Shown: positions 1 through 7,491, counted from the stretch's first letter. The stretch: 32,498 nucleotides of DNA from Candidatus Microgenomates bacterium (GCA_025451195.1 JANWKV010000060.1:1-32498); one strand, 5' to 3'. The notes: generated by a model from the letters alone, not told the origin. A program made the numbers and translations.

Positions 1-705
1 CACAGTGGGCAAGGCGGAACAGAAGCAATGGACTGGGCAGAAATGCTTTTTAGAATGTATTCAAGATATGTAGAAAAAAAAGGCTGGAGTTATGAAATTA
101 TTGATCAGACGCCGGGTGAGGAAGCCGGATTTAAATCAATTACCCTTCAGATAGACGGCCAGTATGCATATGGCTTTTTAAAACACGAAGCAGGCACTCA
201 CCGTTTAGTTAGGCAGTCGCCGTTTAACGCAGATAAATTGCGGCAAACATCATTTGCACTTGTTGAAGTTCTGCCCCAAATAGAAAACGATTCGGAAATT
301 TTTATTAAAGATGAAGATTTGGAATGGGAATTTTACAGAGCCGGTGGTCATGGCGGGCAAAACGTAAACAAGGTTTCAACAGCCGTTAGGCTTAAACACA
401 AACCAACAGGAATTATTGTTACTTCCCAAACGGAAAGATTTCAGGGGGCAAACCGCGAAAGCGCGCTAAGGCTTTTGAAAGGGAAATTGTGGTTTATTCA
501 GGAAGAGGAAAAAAGAAAACAGGAGGAAGCACTTAAAGGTGGCTACAAAACACCCGGGTGGGGTAACCAAATAAGGTCTTATGTTTTGCATCCGTACCAC
601 ATGGTAAAGGATTTACGGACAGACTATGAAACAGGTAACACAGGAGCAGTTTTGGATGGGGACTTAGATAAATTTATAGAAGAAGAACTCAGAAAGTTAT
701 CGTAA
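1..705 (+). CDS. prfB: Peptide chain release factor 2 (3' part; start lies upstream of the window)
   Basis: RF2 recognises UAA and UGA stop codons in the ribosomal A site and triggers peptide release. The frame is open from base 1, so the ATG at 28 in the ORF track is internal: the residues before it read HSGQGGTEA, the conserved lead-in to DWAEML. The SPF tripeptide that reads stop codons is present (RQSPFN), which separates RF2 from RF1 (PxT). The catalytic GGQ loop is present ([10 protein letters not shown]). The N-terminal domain, and any programmed frameshift site, lie outside the window. The stop is TAA, and a small membrane-protein gene follows after 7 nt. The identification is very safe. 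Confidence 0.97.
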   Translation, partial: HSGQGGTEAMDWAEMLFRMYSRYVEKKGWSYEIIDQTPGEEAGFKSITLQIDGQYAYGFLKHEAGTHRLVRQSPFNADKLRQTSFALVEVLPQIENDSEIFIKDEDLEWEFYRAGGHGGQNVNKVSTAVRLKHKPTGIIVTSQTERFQGANRESALRLLKGKLWFIQEEEKRKQEEALKGGYKTPGWGNQIRSYVLHPYHMVKDLRTDYETGNTGAVLDGDLDKFIEEELRKLS

Positions 706-712
706 TAATTTT

Positions 713-976
713 ATGAATTTAGAAGAACTGGAGAAAAGAATTGAAAAAATTGAATTAAGAAACAATAGGGTAGAAACGGATAAAGCATGGGAAATTAGCT
801 GGACAAGAAGAATCCTGATTGCAATATTTACATATCTTGCTATTGTTATTTATCTGAAATTTATTGTTCATATTAACCCATGGATTAACGCAATTGTGCC
901 AACAACCGGATTTTTGTTATCAACTTTAACGCTACCTTTCTTTAAAAAACTTTGGATTAAATATGTAAAAAAATGA
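713..976 (+). CDS. Small two-helix membrane protein of unknown function (87 aa)
   Basis: The first 20 residues are charged and heptad-like (LEELEKRIEKIE), suggesting a short coiled coil. Two hydrophobic segments follow at about residues 32-52 and 57-76, with a basic C-terminus (KKLWIKYVKK). It starts 7 nt after prfB and is probably co-transcribed with it. It ends in TGA, 4 nt before the convergent DMT permease gene. It resembles short conserved hypothetical proteins I associate with Patescibacteria, but I cannot name a family or function. No catalytic motif is visible. Confidence 0.8.
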   Translation: MNLEELEKRIEKIELRNNRVETDKAWEISWTRRILIAIFTYLAIVIYLKFIVHINPWINAIVPTTGFLLSTLTLPFFKKLWIKYVKK

Positions 977-980
977 AACT

Positions 981-1859
981 CTATTCTTTACCTGAGGTTG
1001 TTGTTAAATAAACTCCAACGAGCGCAAATATTGCACCAATAACAAAACCCGTTGTTAATCTTTCGCTCAAAAGAAAAAATGCTACAAGAAAGGCGACAAC
1101 AGGAGAAAGATAATTTGAAGTAGATGCAATTACTGCGCTTCCATGTTTTATTGCATATTGGTAAAAAAGAAAAAAGAAAATACCAAAACTTCCCGCGTAA
1201 ATCAGCCCAAGCCAACCGGAAACACTTATAGAGGTTAGAAATGCGGGTTTTTGTATTATCTCCGGTATTGCCAGAAAAAAATTAACAATTGCTGTGCTGT
1301 ATATAAAAAGTGCTGTTAAATAAATTGGAGAAAATGTATCCTGAAGTTTTTTTGTTAAGACAGAATACAAGGCTAAAGAAACAACAGAAACGCAAATGAA
1401 AAGATTCCCAAGGAAGTTACCGCTAAAGGCTGAATGAGATTCTATAACCGGAAGCAAAATAATTATAATAGCTCCAATAAATCCAAGAAATATACCAATT
1501 GTTTTACGCAAGGTGAATGTTTGTTTATATATTAAGAATGCAAAAAGAGCGGTAGCGATAGGTGTTGCGGAAAAAAGAGTTTGACCTATAGTTACACTTG
1601 TTAAGTGAATACCGAATGTATAAATTGAAGGATTAATAACCATAAGAAAGGAAATTAAAATTACAAAAAAAGTCGGTTTTATTATCTTTCCTTCTTTTAA
1701 AAGTAATGGAGTAATGACAATTGATCCAATAAAAAATCTTAAAAATGTAAATGTAACAGGGGAAATATCGTGTAATGCAAATTTACTTGCAATTCCGGTA
1801 CCACCCGAACAAAGTGAGGCAATAATTATAGAAATAATTGCTTTTTTCTTTTCCGACAC
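981..1859 (-). CDS. EamA/DMT-superfamily permease (drug/metabolite exporter)
   Basis: About 292 residues with ten hydrophobic segments and the internal duplication typical of EamA-type transporters. The N-terminal half begins SLCSGGTGIASKFALHD and contains TFLRFFIGS; the C-terminal repeat contains SNYLSPVVAFLVAFFLLSERL. Such proteins move small metabolites across the inner membrane; the substrate cannot be inferred. The ORF track opens at a GTG at 1877, but that stretch contains TATACAAT (1873-1866), a good -10 box, followed by 6 nt and a second in-frame GTG at 1859. I prefer 1859 as the start of a leaderless mRNA. The longer form (to 1877) remains possible. The gene is convergent with the preceding one and divergent from the ftsE operon. 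Confidence 0.85.
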   Translation of the reverse strand: MSEKKKAIISIIIASLCSGGTGIASKFALHDISPVTFTFLRFFIGSIVITPLLLKEGKIIKPTFFVILISFLMVINPSIYTFGIHLTSVTIGQTLFSATPIATALFAFLIYKQTFTLRKTIGIFLGFIGAIIIILLPVIESHSAFSGNFLGNLFICVSVVSLALYSVLTKKLQDTFSPIYLTALFIYSTAIVNFFLAIPEIIQKPAFLTSISVSGWLGLIYAGSFGIFFFLFYQYAIKHGSAVIASTSNYLSPVVAFLVAFFLLSERLTTGFVIGAIFALVGVYLTTTSGKE

Positions 1860-1865
1860 TAATTT

Positions 1866-1873
1866 ATTGTATA
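1866..1873 (-). promoter_or_regulatory. Putative -10 box of the DMT permease gene
   Basis: TATACAAT on the minus strand is preceded by TGG (an extended -10 pattern, TG-N) and followed by exactly 6 nt before GTG at 1859. The same octamer stands in front of 22100 and aspS. No convincing -35 box was found. Confidence 0.45.
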
Positions 1874-1942
1874 CCACTCATAACTCAAATGTTTGGTAAT
1901 ATGTCCTGCAAAGTATATTAACTTCTTCTAAACTGATCCGTC

Positions 1943-1971
1943 TTGGACGAAAACAGTAAGAAAAGTATAGC
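1943..1971 (+). promoter_or_regulatory. Putative promoter of the ftsE operon containing a shared spacer motif
   Basis: TTGGAC (1943-1948), a 17-nt spacer and TATAGC (1966-1971) form a sigma70-like promoter. The spacer holds ACAGTAAGAAAAG, closely related to the sequence repeated at 22025 and 30469. Transcription from here would give a leader of about 110 nt that includes the hairpin at 2046-2061 and the Shine-Dalgarno site of the 2088 gene. Confidence 0.4.
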
Positions 1972-2045
1972 AAAATATGGATCAATTCATTGCGTAAATT
2001 CCTGAAATATGTTTTACTAGAATAGAGATAATCCGTTTTAAACTT

Positions 2046-2061
2046 GCAACGTTTGCGTTGC
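2046..2061 (+). promoter_or_regulatory. Perfect 6-bp hairpin in the ftsE-operon leader
   Basis: GCAACG-TTTG-CGTTGC is a perfect inverted repeat with a 4-nt loop, 11 nt before the GGAGGTGA ribosome binding site. There is no T-run after it, so it is not a terminator. It could be a DNA operator or an RNA leader stem-loop; the role is unknown. Confidence 0.45.
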
Positions 2062-2072
2062 CTGAATGATAT

Positions 2073-2080
2073 GGAGGTGA
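2073..2080 (+). promoter_or_regulatory. Strong Shine-Dalgarno site of the 2088 gene
   Basis: GGAGGTGA lies 7 nt before ATG 2088. It is one of only two strong Shine-Dalgarno sequences noticed in the window; most genes here start without one. It fixes the 2088 start over the out-of-frame ATG at 2080. Confidence 0.7.
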
Positions 2081-2087
2081 TGTTTTT

Positions 2088-2576
2088 ATGGAAGAGAATA
2101 AATCACATGAAAAAACCTCGGAAAAACCGGAAAATACAAAAGTATTCCATGAATTTAAAAAACCTCAAAAATTTATGAATAAAAAATCCGGCTTAATTTT
2201 TGTCGCGGTTATTGTTGCGGGTGTCATTACAGGTTATTTGCTGTCTTTAGGAGGAAATTCTATTTCCAGCTCTTTGACTTCGTCAAAATCAGAAAATGGC
2301 TCCGGACAAGTAACCAAAGGAACAATTGTGGGTTCCAGCGATACAACTACATTTAAAGACACGGCAACAGGTGTTATGACAAAAGGAGGAATTGACGGGG
2401 AGGGACAATATCATCTGGTGCGCCCGGGTGGGGACAGCCAGAATGTTTATCTTACATCGTCAATTGTAGACCTTTCTCAATTTATCGGAAAAAAAGTTAA
2501 GGTGAATGGTCAAACACAGGCTGCACAAAAAGCCGGATGGCTTATGGATGTTGGGCGGGTGGAGGTGCTTGAATAA
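2088..2576 (+). CDS. Single-pass membrane protein with extracytoplasmic C-terminal domain, unknown function
   Basis: 162 residues: a charged cytoplasmic N-terminus of about 32 residues, one transmembrane helix at about 33-55 (GLIFVAVIVAGVITGYLL), a Ser/Thr/Gly-rich linker, then an extracytoplasmic domain of about 70 residues. That domain (YHLVRPGGDSQNVYLTSS, KKVKVNGQT, VGRVEVLE) looks like a small beta-barrel of OB type; this is an impression, not a family match. The stop codon overlaps the ftsE start by one base (TAATG), so it is the first gene of the ftsEX transcription unit and may act with it at the envelope. It has a strong Shine-Dalgarno site. Confidence 0.8.
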   Translation: MEENKSHEKTSEKPENTKVFHEFKKPQKFMNKKSGLIFVAVIVAGVITGYLLSLGGNSISSSLTSSKSENGSGQVTKGTIVGSSDTTTFKDTATGVMTKGGIDGEGQYHLVRPGGDSQNVYLTSSIVDLSQFIGKKVKVNGQTQAAQKAGWLMDVGRVEVLE

Positions 2577-3379
2577 TGATTATCCTGACAGATATTTCCA
2601 AATCTTTCCCAACCGGAACGGTAGCATTATCCGATTTATCCTTAACAATAGAAAAAGGTGAATTTGTTTTTTTGGTTGGGCAAACAGGATCGGGCAAAAC
2701 AACACTCCTAAAGCTACTTATACGCGAAATGCTTCCGACAAAAGGAGCTATTTCCGTTGCGGATTTTGATTTGGTAAAGCTCCCAAAAAGTAAAATACCC
2801 CATTTTAGGAAAAAAATAGGGATTGTTTTCCAGGACTTGCGGCTTTTAATGGACAGGACAATTCTTGAAAATGTAATACTCCCTTTGGAAATAACAGGAC
2901 GAAAAATTAAGGAATCTGTAATCCGGGCTGAAGAGCTTCTGACACAGGTTGGTATGATTGAACACAGAGATAAGTTTCCAATTCAATTGTCAGGCGGAGA
3001 ATTACAAAGAGTGGCAATAGCAAGAGCCCTGGCACTATATCCGGCGATAATCCTTGCAGACGAGCCAACAGGAAATCTAGATAGTAAGACGGCATTTGAT
3101 ATAGTGGAACTATTATCAAACATTAACCAGCTTGGTACAACAGTTATCATGGCAACGCATAATCTGGATATTTTAAAAAAATATCCGAAAAACCGGATAA
3201 TAGAGCTTGATAAGGGTAAACTGGTTCATGATAAAAAACAGGAAAAGACAAATCTAACGGTTATGTCTGGAATTTTTAAAGAAGTACAGCATGAAACACA
3301 TCATAAAAGCGATAAGGAATCAAAAGATTCAAAAAAAACAGATTCTCATCATGAAAAAGAGAAAGGAGGAGATAAATAA
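2576..3379 (+). CDS. ftsE: Cell-division ABC-transporter ATPase FtsE
   Basis: FtsE is the cytoplasmic ATPase that drives FtsX to activate peptidoglycan hydrolases at division. All ABC motifs are present: Walker A GQTGSGKT (35-42), Q-loop (VFQD, Gln86), signature LSGGE (138-142), Walker B IILADE (158-163) and H-loop His195 (ATHN). The core ends near residue 220, the usual FtsE length. It is followed by a highly charged tail of about 45 residues rich in Lys, Asp, Ser and His (HETHHKSDKESK) that typical FtsE lacks. ftsX follows after a short intergenic tandem repeat, which makes FtsE a better call than LolD or a generic ABC ATPase. Confidence 0.94.
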   Translation: MIILTDISKSFPTGTVALSDLSLTIEKGEFVFLVGQTGSGKTTLLKLLIREMLPTKGAISVADFDLVKLPKSKIPHFRKKIGIVFQDLRLLMDRTILENVILPLEITGRKIKESVIRAEELLTQVGMIEHRDKFPIQLSGGELQRVAIARALALYPAIILADEPTGNLDSKTAFDIVELLSNINQLGTTVIMATHNLDILKKYPKNRIIELDKGKLVHDKKQEKTNLTVMSGIFKEVQHETHHKSDKESKDSKKTDSHHEKEKGGDK

Positions 3380-3406
3380 TCCAATAATCAAATAATCCAA
3401 TAATCA
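3375..3406 (+). repeat. Two tandem 16-bp units across the ftsE stop codon
   Basis: AATAATCCAATAATCA is repeated twice without mismatch, beginning inside the last codons of ftsE and filling the ftsE-ftsX gap. Each unit is itself two near-copies of an 8-bp element (AATAATCC/AATAATCA). The following bases up to ftsX continue with an 8-bp T-rich periodicity (ATTCGTTT, ATTTGTAT, ATTTGTTT). Confidence 0.75.
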
Positions 3407-3454
3407 AAATTCATTGGGTTATTCGTTTATTTGTATATTTGTTTATTTTCAGTT

Positions 3455-4324
3455 ATGGCATCGTACACAAAAACAATGTGGCATCACGTAAGGCGTTCTC
3501 CTTATCAGGCACTGGCTGCCGTACTCATTATGATGGTTACATTTCTCACAATATCGGTTTTTACGCTTCTTATTGTCGGGTCGGATAAAATAATAAATTT
3601 TTTTGAATCAAAACCCCAAGTGACCGCATTTTTTAAAGATGAAGCAAAAAGTTCGGATATTGACGCAATAAAAAATCAATTGTCCAAAAGCGTCAAAGTT
3701 TCAAGCGTAAAATATGTTTCAAAAGACCAGGCTCTGCAAATTTATAGAGAACAGAACAAAAATGACCCTTTGCTTTTAGAACTTGTGACAGCGGATATTC
3801 TACCGGCTTCCCTTGAAATTTCTACCCGTCAAATTGAAGATTTGGGTCCGATTGCAGACGATTTAAAAAATAATCCGGCAGTACAGGAAGTTGTTTACCA
3901 GAAAGACGTAATCGCTACGCTTACTTCCTGGACAAACGCCCTAAGAAAAATCGGTATCGCGATAATTGCAATACTTGCATTTGTTTCAATTTTAATAATG
4001 GTAACAATCATAAGCATTAAAGTGTCGCAAAAACGGGAAGAAATAGAAATCATGAGACTGATTGGCGCAACAAACTGGTATATTTCTTTACCTTTTGTTT
4101 ATGAGGCGGTTTTTTATTCGGCTGTTGGAGCTGTTATTGGCTGGGGTATTTCAAGCTTGGGGATTTGGTATCTTTCGCCTTATCTTGCTTCTTTTTTGAA
4201 GGGTATTCCTATGCCGGTAAATATTATTTTTCTTTTAGAACTTTTAGGCGCGGAGCTTTTGATTGCCGCGTTTCTTGGAATTTTCTCGAGTCTTATTGCG
4301 GTTAACAGGTTTCTCAACAGGTAA
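3455..4324 (+). CDS. ftsX: Cell-division protein FtsX
   Basis: FtsX is the integral-membrane partner of FtsE. It has one N-terminal transmembrane helix (about residues 17-40 of the 289-aa form), a large extracytoplasmic domain (VTAFFKDEAKSSDIDAIKNQ to VVYQKDV), then three C-terminal helices of the FtsX permease domain, with the conserved cytoplasmic stretch REEIEIMRLIGATNWYI. I use ATG 3455 because the N-terminal MASYTKTMWHHVRRSP matches the family's amphipathic start. The track's TTG at 3431 would add residues encoded by the intergenic repeat. The extracytoplasmic loop is where FtsX binds a coiled-coil hydrolase in other bacteria, and the next gene fits that partner. Confidence 0.94.
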   Translation: MASYTKTMWHHVRRSPYQALAAVLIMMVTFLTISVFTLLIVGSDKIINFFESKPQVTAFFKDEAKSSDIDAIKNQLSKSVKVSSVKYVSKDQALQIYREQNKNDPLLLELVTADILPASLEISTRQIEDLGPIADDLKNNPAVQEVVYQKDVIATLTSWTNALRKIGIAIIAILAFVSILIMVTIISIKVSQKREEIEIMRLIGATNWYISLPFVYEAVFYSAVGAVIGWGISSLGIWYLSPYLASFLKGIPMPVNIIFLLELLGAELLIAAFLGIFSSLIAVNRFLNR

Positions 4325-4335
4325 CACTATGTCTT

Positions 4336-5577
4336 ATGGTTTCGCTAAGAAAATTATTCCTAATATGCACTATTGCCATTTTTCTTTTGTGGAGCCCTTT
4401 TTTTTCCGCATTAGTAAAAGCTCAAACCCCAACCGAAACTCCAACGCCCGCCCCGGATAATTCCCAGGCAGTAAGTGATTTGCAGAAGCAGATTCAGGAT
4501 TTGCAAAACAAAATTGATGACTTACAAGGACAGGAGCAAACCCTCTCATCCCAGATTGCGGTTATGGACAGTCAGATAAAAATAACAGAGTATAGAATCA
4601 GTCTCACAAAAGAGCAAATATTATCTCTGGAAGAAAATATTGATACTGCTCAAAAAAAAATTTCAACACTTGAAGGTTCTCTTTCAACACTTACAAAAAT
4701 ATTGGTTAGTAGAATGATTGCGGGTTACGAGGTTGGCATGCAAAATCAATTTAATGTACTTTTAACCTCAAACAGCATTTCCGATTTTTTTAAAAGGGAA
4801 AATTATCTAAAAATTGTTGAGCATCACGATAAATTGCTAATATACGATACTGTTCAGGCAAAAGATGATTATGCAAACCAAAAACAAATATTCGAAGATG
4901 AAAGATCGAAAGTTATTGCTCTCCAACAGCAATTACAAAGTTATACAAACGATCTTAACACTCAGAAAACGCAAAAACAGGCCCTGCTGACAGATACTCA
5001 GGGAAGTGAAGCAAATTACCAAAAACTGCTTGCCTCCGCCCAGGCTCAGCTTGCGGGATTTTCCAGTTTTGCAGTAAGTCAGGGAGGAGCAAGTATTCTT
5101 AGCAATCAAACTGTTTGTGACAGCTGGGGATGTTATTATAACCAAAGGGATTCCCAGTGGGGAAATATGGCGCTTAACCACACGCAATATTCAATTGCAA
5201 GTGATGGATGTTTATTAACATCTGTGGCAATGGTTTATACCCATTATGGGCACAAAGACGTTACGCCGATTTCTATAAACAGTAATCCTTCAAACTTTGC
5301 TTCTTATTATCCTGCTTATTTAAAATACAATGTCGTTGCAAACGGTGTATCTTCACAAAGAGTCGGTTCTTATATAGATCAAAATTTACAAAATGGAGAT
5401 CCTGTAATTGTGGGTATAGAATATTCATCGGGTGACACGCATTTCGTAGTTTTAACCAGCGGGTCAAACGGTAATTATATGATGAATGATCCTTTTACTC
5501 CAAACGGCCATAATATTCCCTTTACTTCAAAATATTCTCTTTCAAGTATTTTTGAAATAGATAAAGTGACATTTTAA
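4336..5577 (+). CDS. Secreted coiled-coil protein with C39-like cysteine peptidase domain; probable FtsEX-controlled murein hydrolase
   Basis: 413 residues. A signal peptide (about 1-29, ending near VKAQ) is followed by a Thr/Pro-rich spacer and a long coiled coil (about 43-240; LQKQIQDLQNKIDDLQ) like those of EnvC, CwlO and PcsB. The C-terminal domain (about 258-413) is a papain-like C39-family fold: an oxyanion-type Gln in YNQRDSQWG, catalytic Cys292 (SDGCLLTS), His369 (GDTHFVV) and Asp385 (MNDP). It lies 11 nt after ftsX, where PcsB- or CwlO-type partners act functionally. I infer that FtsEX opens the coiled coil to activate the peptidase; the substrate (peptidoglycan cross-bridge or protein) is not shown by the sequence. 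Confidence 0.88.
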   Translation: MVSLRKLFLICTIAIFLLWSPFFSALVKAQTPTETPTPAPDNSQAVSDLQKQIQDLQNKIDDLQGQEQTLSSQIAVMDSQIKITEYRISLTKEQILSLEENIDTAQKKISTLEGSLSTLTKILVSRMIAGYEVGMQNQFNVLLTSNSISDFFKRENYLKIVEHHDKLLIYDTVQAKDDYANQKQIFEDERSKVIALQQQLQSYTNDLNTQKTQKQALLTDTQGSEANYQKLLASAQAQLAGFSSFAVSQGGASILSNQTVCDSWGCYYNQRDSQWGNMALNHTQYSIASDGCLLTSVAMVYTHYGHKDVTPISINSNPSNFASYYPAYLKYNVVANGVSSQRVGSYIDQNLQNGDPVIVGIEYSSGDTHFVVLTSGSNGNYMMNDPFTPNGHNIPFTSKYSLSSIFEIDKVTF

Positions 5578-5592
5578 GGCAGTTTTTACAAT

Positions 5593-6447
5593 ATGGTTTG
5601 TATTCAGAGATTAGTAACTCTGACACTCGTACTGTCTTTATTGTTTTTTTGGGGAAAAGCGTGTTTTGCATCCGCGCCTTCAATTCTTATCTATCCTCAG
5701 AATCCTGTCAGTTTTGAAAGCCAGTTTGAAGTTTCTGCAACAATGAGTGGCATGTCAGCGCAGAGCATTTATAGATTGCGGCTCGTTTTTTCAAAACCCG
5801 GTACAACCAGTTATTTTGGGTCAACTTTTAACGGAGAAAATTGGTATGACGGATTGCCCTCGCCAATAAACTATTCAAATTTTCTGACAATAACAACAGA
5901 CAATAATGGAGTATGGTTTGGACAAATACAGGGAAAAATTGAATCTTCAGACAAAAATTTTTCCGGAGAAAGCGGAAACTACGATTTAAAAATCGGAAGA
6001 TATACGCAAAATGGAAGCAGCGCAACATGGTCCAGTCCTGTTAGTGTTTTAGTTAACGCACCAAGTTTAACCCCGACAAATTCCCCTACCCCAAAAGTTC
6101 CAACTCCAACCCATGCGGCAAGTTCGGTAGATGTAAAAATTCCAACGCCGACAGAAATTATTCAAGAAGATAACATAAACGAAACGGATTCAAACGAAAA
6201 TAACAATGAGATTGCCAATAATCAGTCAAATTTAGATGAAATCGCTTCTGATTCACCAGAAGTTCTTGGCACTTCTTCGTCGGCGGTTTCTTCTATTTTT
6301 TCATTGCCAAAAGAAAAAGAAATGGTAAAAGATGAATCGGAGAAGAGAATGCCCTTATTATTTTTTCTTGGTGGTATAATGCTTTTTGCAGGCGGAGGGT
6401 CTTTTTTCTTTTTTAAGAAATTGAAAAAAAACCCAGAAAGTCAATAA
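5593..6447 (+). CDS. Secreted surface protein with Pro/Thr-rich stalk and C-terminal membrane anchor
   Basis: 284 residues in four parts: a signal peptide (about 1-27, ending CFASA); an extracytoplasmic domain of about 125 residues that looks all-beta (SFESQFEVSATMSG, GNYDLKIGRYTQNG); a low-complexity stalk (PTNSPTPKVPTPT, then Asn/Glu-rich); and a C-terminal hydrophobic helix (LLFFLGGIMLFAGGGSFFFF) with a basic tail KKLKKN. The tripartite end resembles surface proteins held by a C-terminal anchor; there is no LPXTG motif. It follows the peptidase gene by 15 nt and lies 2 nt before tsaE, so it is probably part of the same operon. No named family recognised; the role is likely structural or binding. 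Confidence 0.82.
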   Translation: MVCIQRLVTLTLVLSLLFFWGKACFASAPSILIYPQNPVSFESQFEVSATMSGMSAQSIYRLRLVFSKPGTTSYFGSTFNGENWYDGLPSPINYSNFLTITTDNNGVWFGQIQGKIESSDKNFSGESGNYDLKIGRYTQNGSSATWSSPVSVLVNAPSLTPTNSPTPKVPTPTHAASSVDVKIPTPTEIIQEDNINETDSNENNNEIANNQSNLDEIASDSPEVLGTSSSAVSSIFSLPKEKEMVKDESEKRMPLLFFLGGIMLFAGGGSFFFFKKLKKNPESQ

Positions 6448-6449
6448 AT

Positions 6450-6920
6450 ATGGATGCTATTTTTACAACCAGCAACGAAGAAACAAAAGAGTTTGCCGGA
6501 AGTTTTGCGAAAAAACTTAAAGCAGGTGACATTTTATGTCTATATGGAAATTTGGGAGCAGGTAAAACAACTTTTGTTCAGGGTTTGGTAAAAGGGTTGG
6601 GAGTTACAAAAAGAATAATTTCCCCGACATTCGTGATAGTTAGGTCGTACAAATTGAATCTCAAATCTCAAATCTCAAATCTCAAATCTCAAAATGCTGC
6701 AATCAATATGTTCTATCATGTAGACTTATACCGACTTCAAAGCGAAAAGGATATGGCATCAACAGGGTTATCAGATATAATGCAAGACAAGAATGCAATT
6801 ATCGCAATCGAATGGCCGGAAAAAATGGGCTTATTAATTCCGAAAAAAAGATGGGAAATAAAATTTGAAAATATGGGAGAAGATAAAAGAAAGATATCAT
6901 TTGAAAATTATGGACAGTAA
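6450..6920 (+). CDS. tsaE: tRNA t6A biosynthesis ATPase TsaE
   Basis: TsaE (YjeE) is the P-loop ATPase that supports the TsaB-TsaD complex when threonylcarbamoyl is transferred to A37 of ANN-decoding tRNAs. Walker A is GNLGAGKTT, followed by SPTFVIV and HVDLYRL, both family signatures; the C-terminal part has AIEWPEK. Between VRSYK and the HVDLYRL strand, where other TsaE proteins have a short hairpin loop, lies NLKSQISNLKSQ, encoded by five tandem TCTCAAA heptamers. The gene is 156 aa and overlaps tsaC by 11 nt, placing three t6A genes in a row. Confidence 0.93.
   Translation: MDAIFTTSNEETKEFAGSFAKKLKAGDILCLYGNLGAGKTTFVQGLVKGLGVTKRIISPTFVIVRSYKLNLKSQISNLKSQNAAINMFYHVDLYRLQSEKDMASTGLSDIMQDKNAIIAIEWPEKMGLLIPKKRWEIKFENMGEDKRKISFENYGQ
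6659..6693 (+). repeat. Perfect (TCTCAAA)x5 heptanucleotide array inside tsaE
   Basis: Five exact tandem copies of TCTCAAA, 35 nt, within the coding frame. A 7-bp unit reads as the same 7-residue cycle (LKSQISN) in all three forward frames, and none has a stop, so insertion or loss of units multiplying to whole codons is tolerated. Degenerate arrays of the same family occur twice in recJ. Confidence 0.9.
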
Positions 6921-7491
6921 TATTCAAAAAGCGGTAGAAGTATTTAAACAGGGCGGGGTTGTAATTTTTCCAACTGATACTGTTTGGGGAATCGGTTGTG
7001 TGCTAAATAACAAGGAATCAGTTAAAAAATTATATGAAATCAGAAAAAGACCAAGGGAAAAAGCGCTAATTGTTTTGGTAAACAGTATTGAAATGGCTCA
7101 GGAGTATTTACAGCCAATAAATGGTGGTGTTAAAAAAAATATTCTTGAAAAATATTGGCCCCAAAGCTTAACCGTAATTCTTCCCTGCAGAAAAGAAAAA
7201 GTGCCGGAAATTGTTAGAAGTGGTGGGAAAACTTTAGCGGTAAGAATTACAAATCATCCAATTCTTTCAGAGATTATTACAAAGCTTAATATGCCCATTC
7301 TTGCACCTTCCGCAAATTTCGCCGGCGAAAAAACTCCCGCTAAGTTTTCTGATATTGATAAAAACCTTCTTGGTCTAGTAGACTATGTTTTGAAGGGGGA
7401 AAGTTTGGGAAGAAAACCGTCGACTATAATTGATTGTTCTCAAAAACCCTGGAAGATTATTAGGCAGGGGGAAGTAGTAGTTGAGCTATGA
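6910..7491 (+). CDS. tsaC: L-threonylcarbamoyladenylate synthase (Sua5/YciO/YrdC family)
   Basis: TsaC makes threonylcarbamoyl-AMP from Thr, bicarbonate and ATP, the first step of t6A. The YrdC-domain signatures are visible: FPTDTVWGIGC near the N-terminus, KRPREKAL (KxR), AVRITNHP and LAPSANFAG. The protein is 193 aa, the short single-domain TsaC form without the Sua5 C-terminal domain. I start at ATG 6910, overlapping the tsaE end by 11 nt. The track's 6865 start adds 15 residues encoded out of frame by tsaE. The stop overlaps the tsaB start (ATGA). Its TGA stop supports the standard genetic code. Confidence 0.93.
   Translation: MDSNIQKAVEVFKQGGVVIFPTDTVWGIGCVLNNKESVKKLYEIRKRPREKALIVLVNSIEMAQEYLQPINGGVKKNILEKYWPQSLTVILPCRKEKVPEIVRSGGKTLAVRITNHPILSEIITKLNMPILAPSANFAGEKTPAKFSDIDKNLLGLVDYVLKGESLGRKPSTIIDCSQKPWKIIRQGEVVVEL

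Noticed and set aside
1-705. Recoded UGA, as in some CPR lineages (Gracilibacteria/Absconditabacteria)
   Set aside because: RF2 is present and tsaC, tsaB and rmlD all end at TGA at the expected lengths, so UGA is a stop.
3431-3454. TTG start of ftsX at 3431
   Set aside because: Adds residues encoded by T-rich periodic sequence; ATG 3455 gives the family-like N-terminus.
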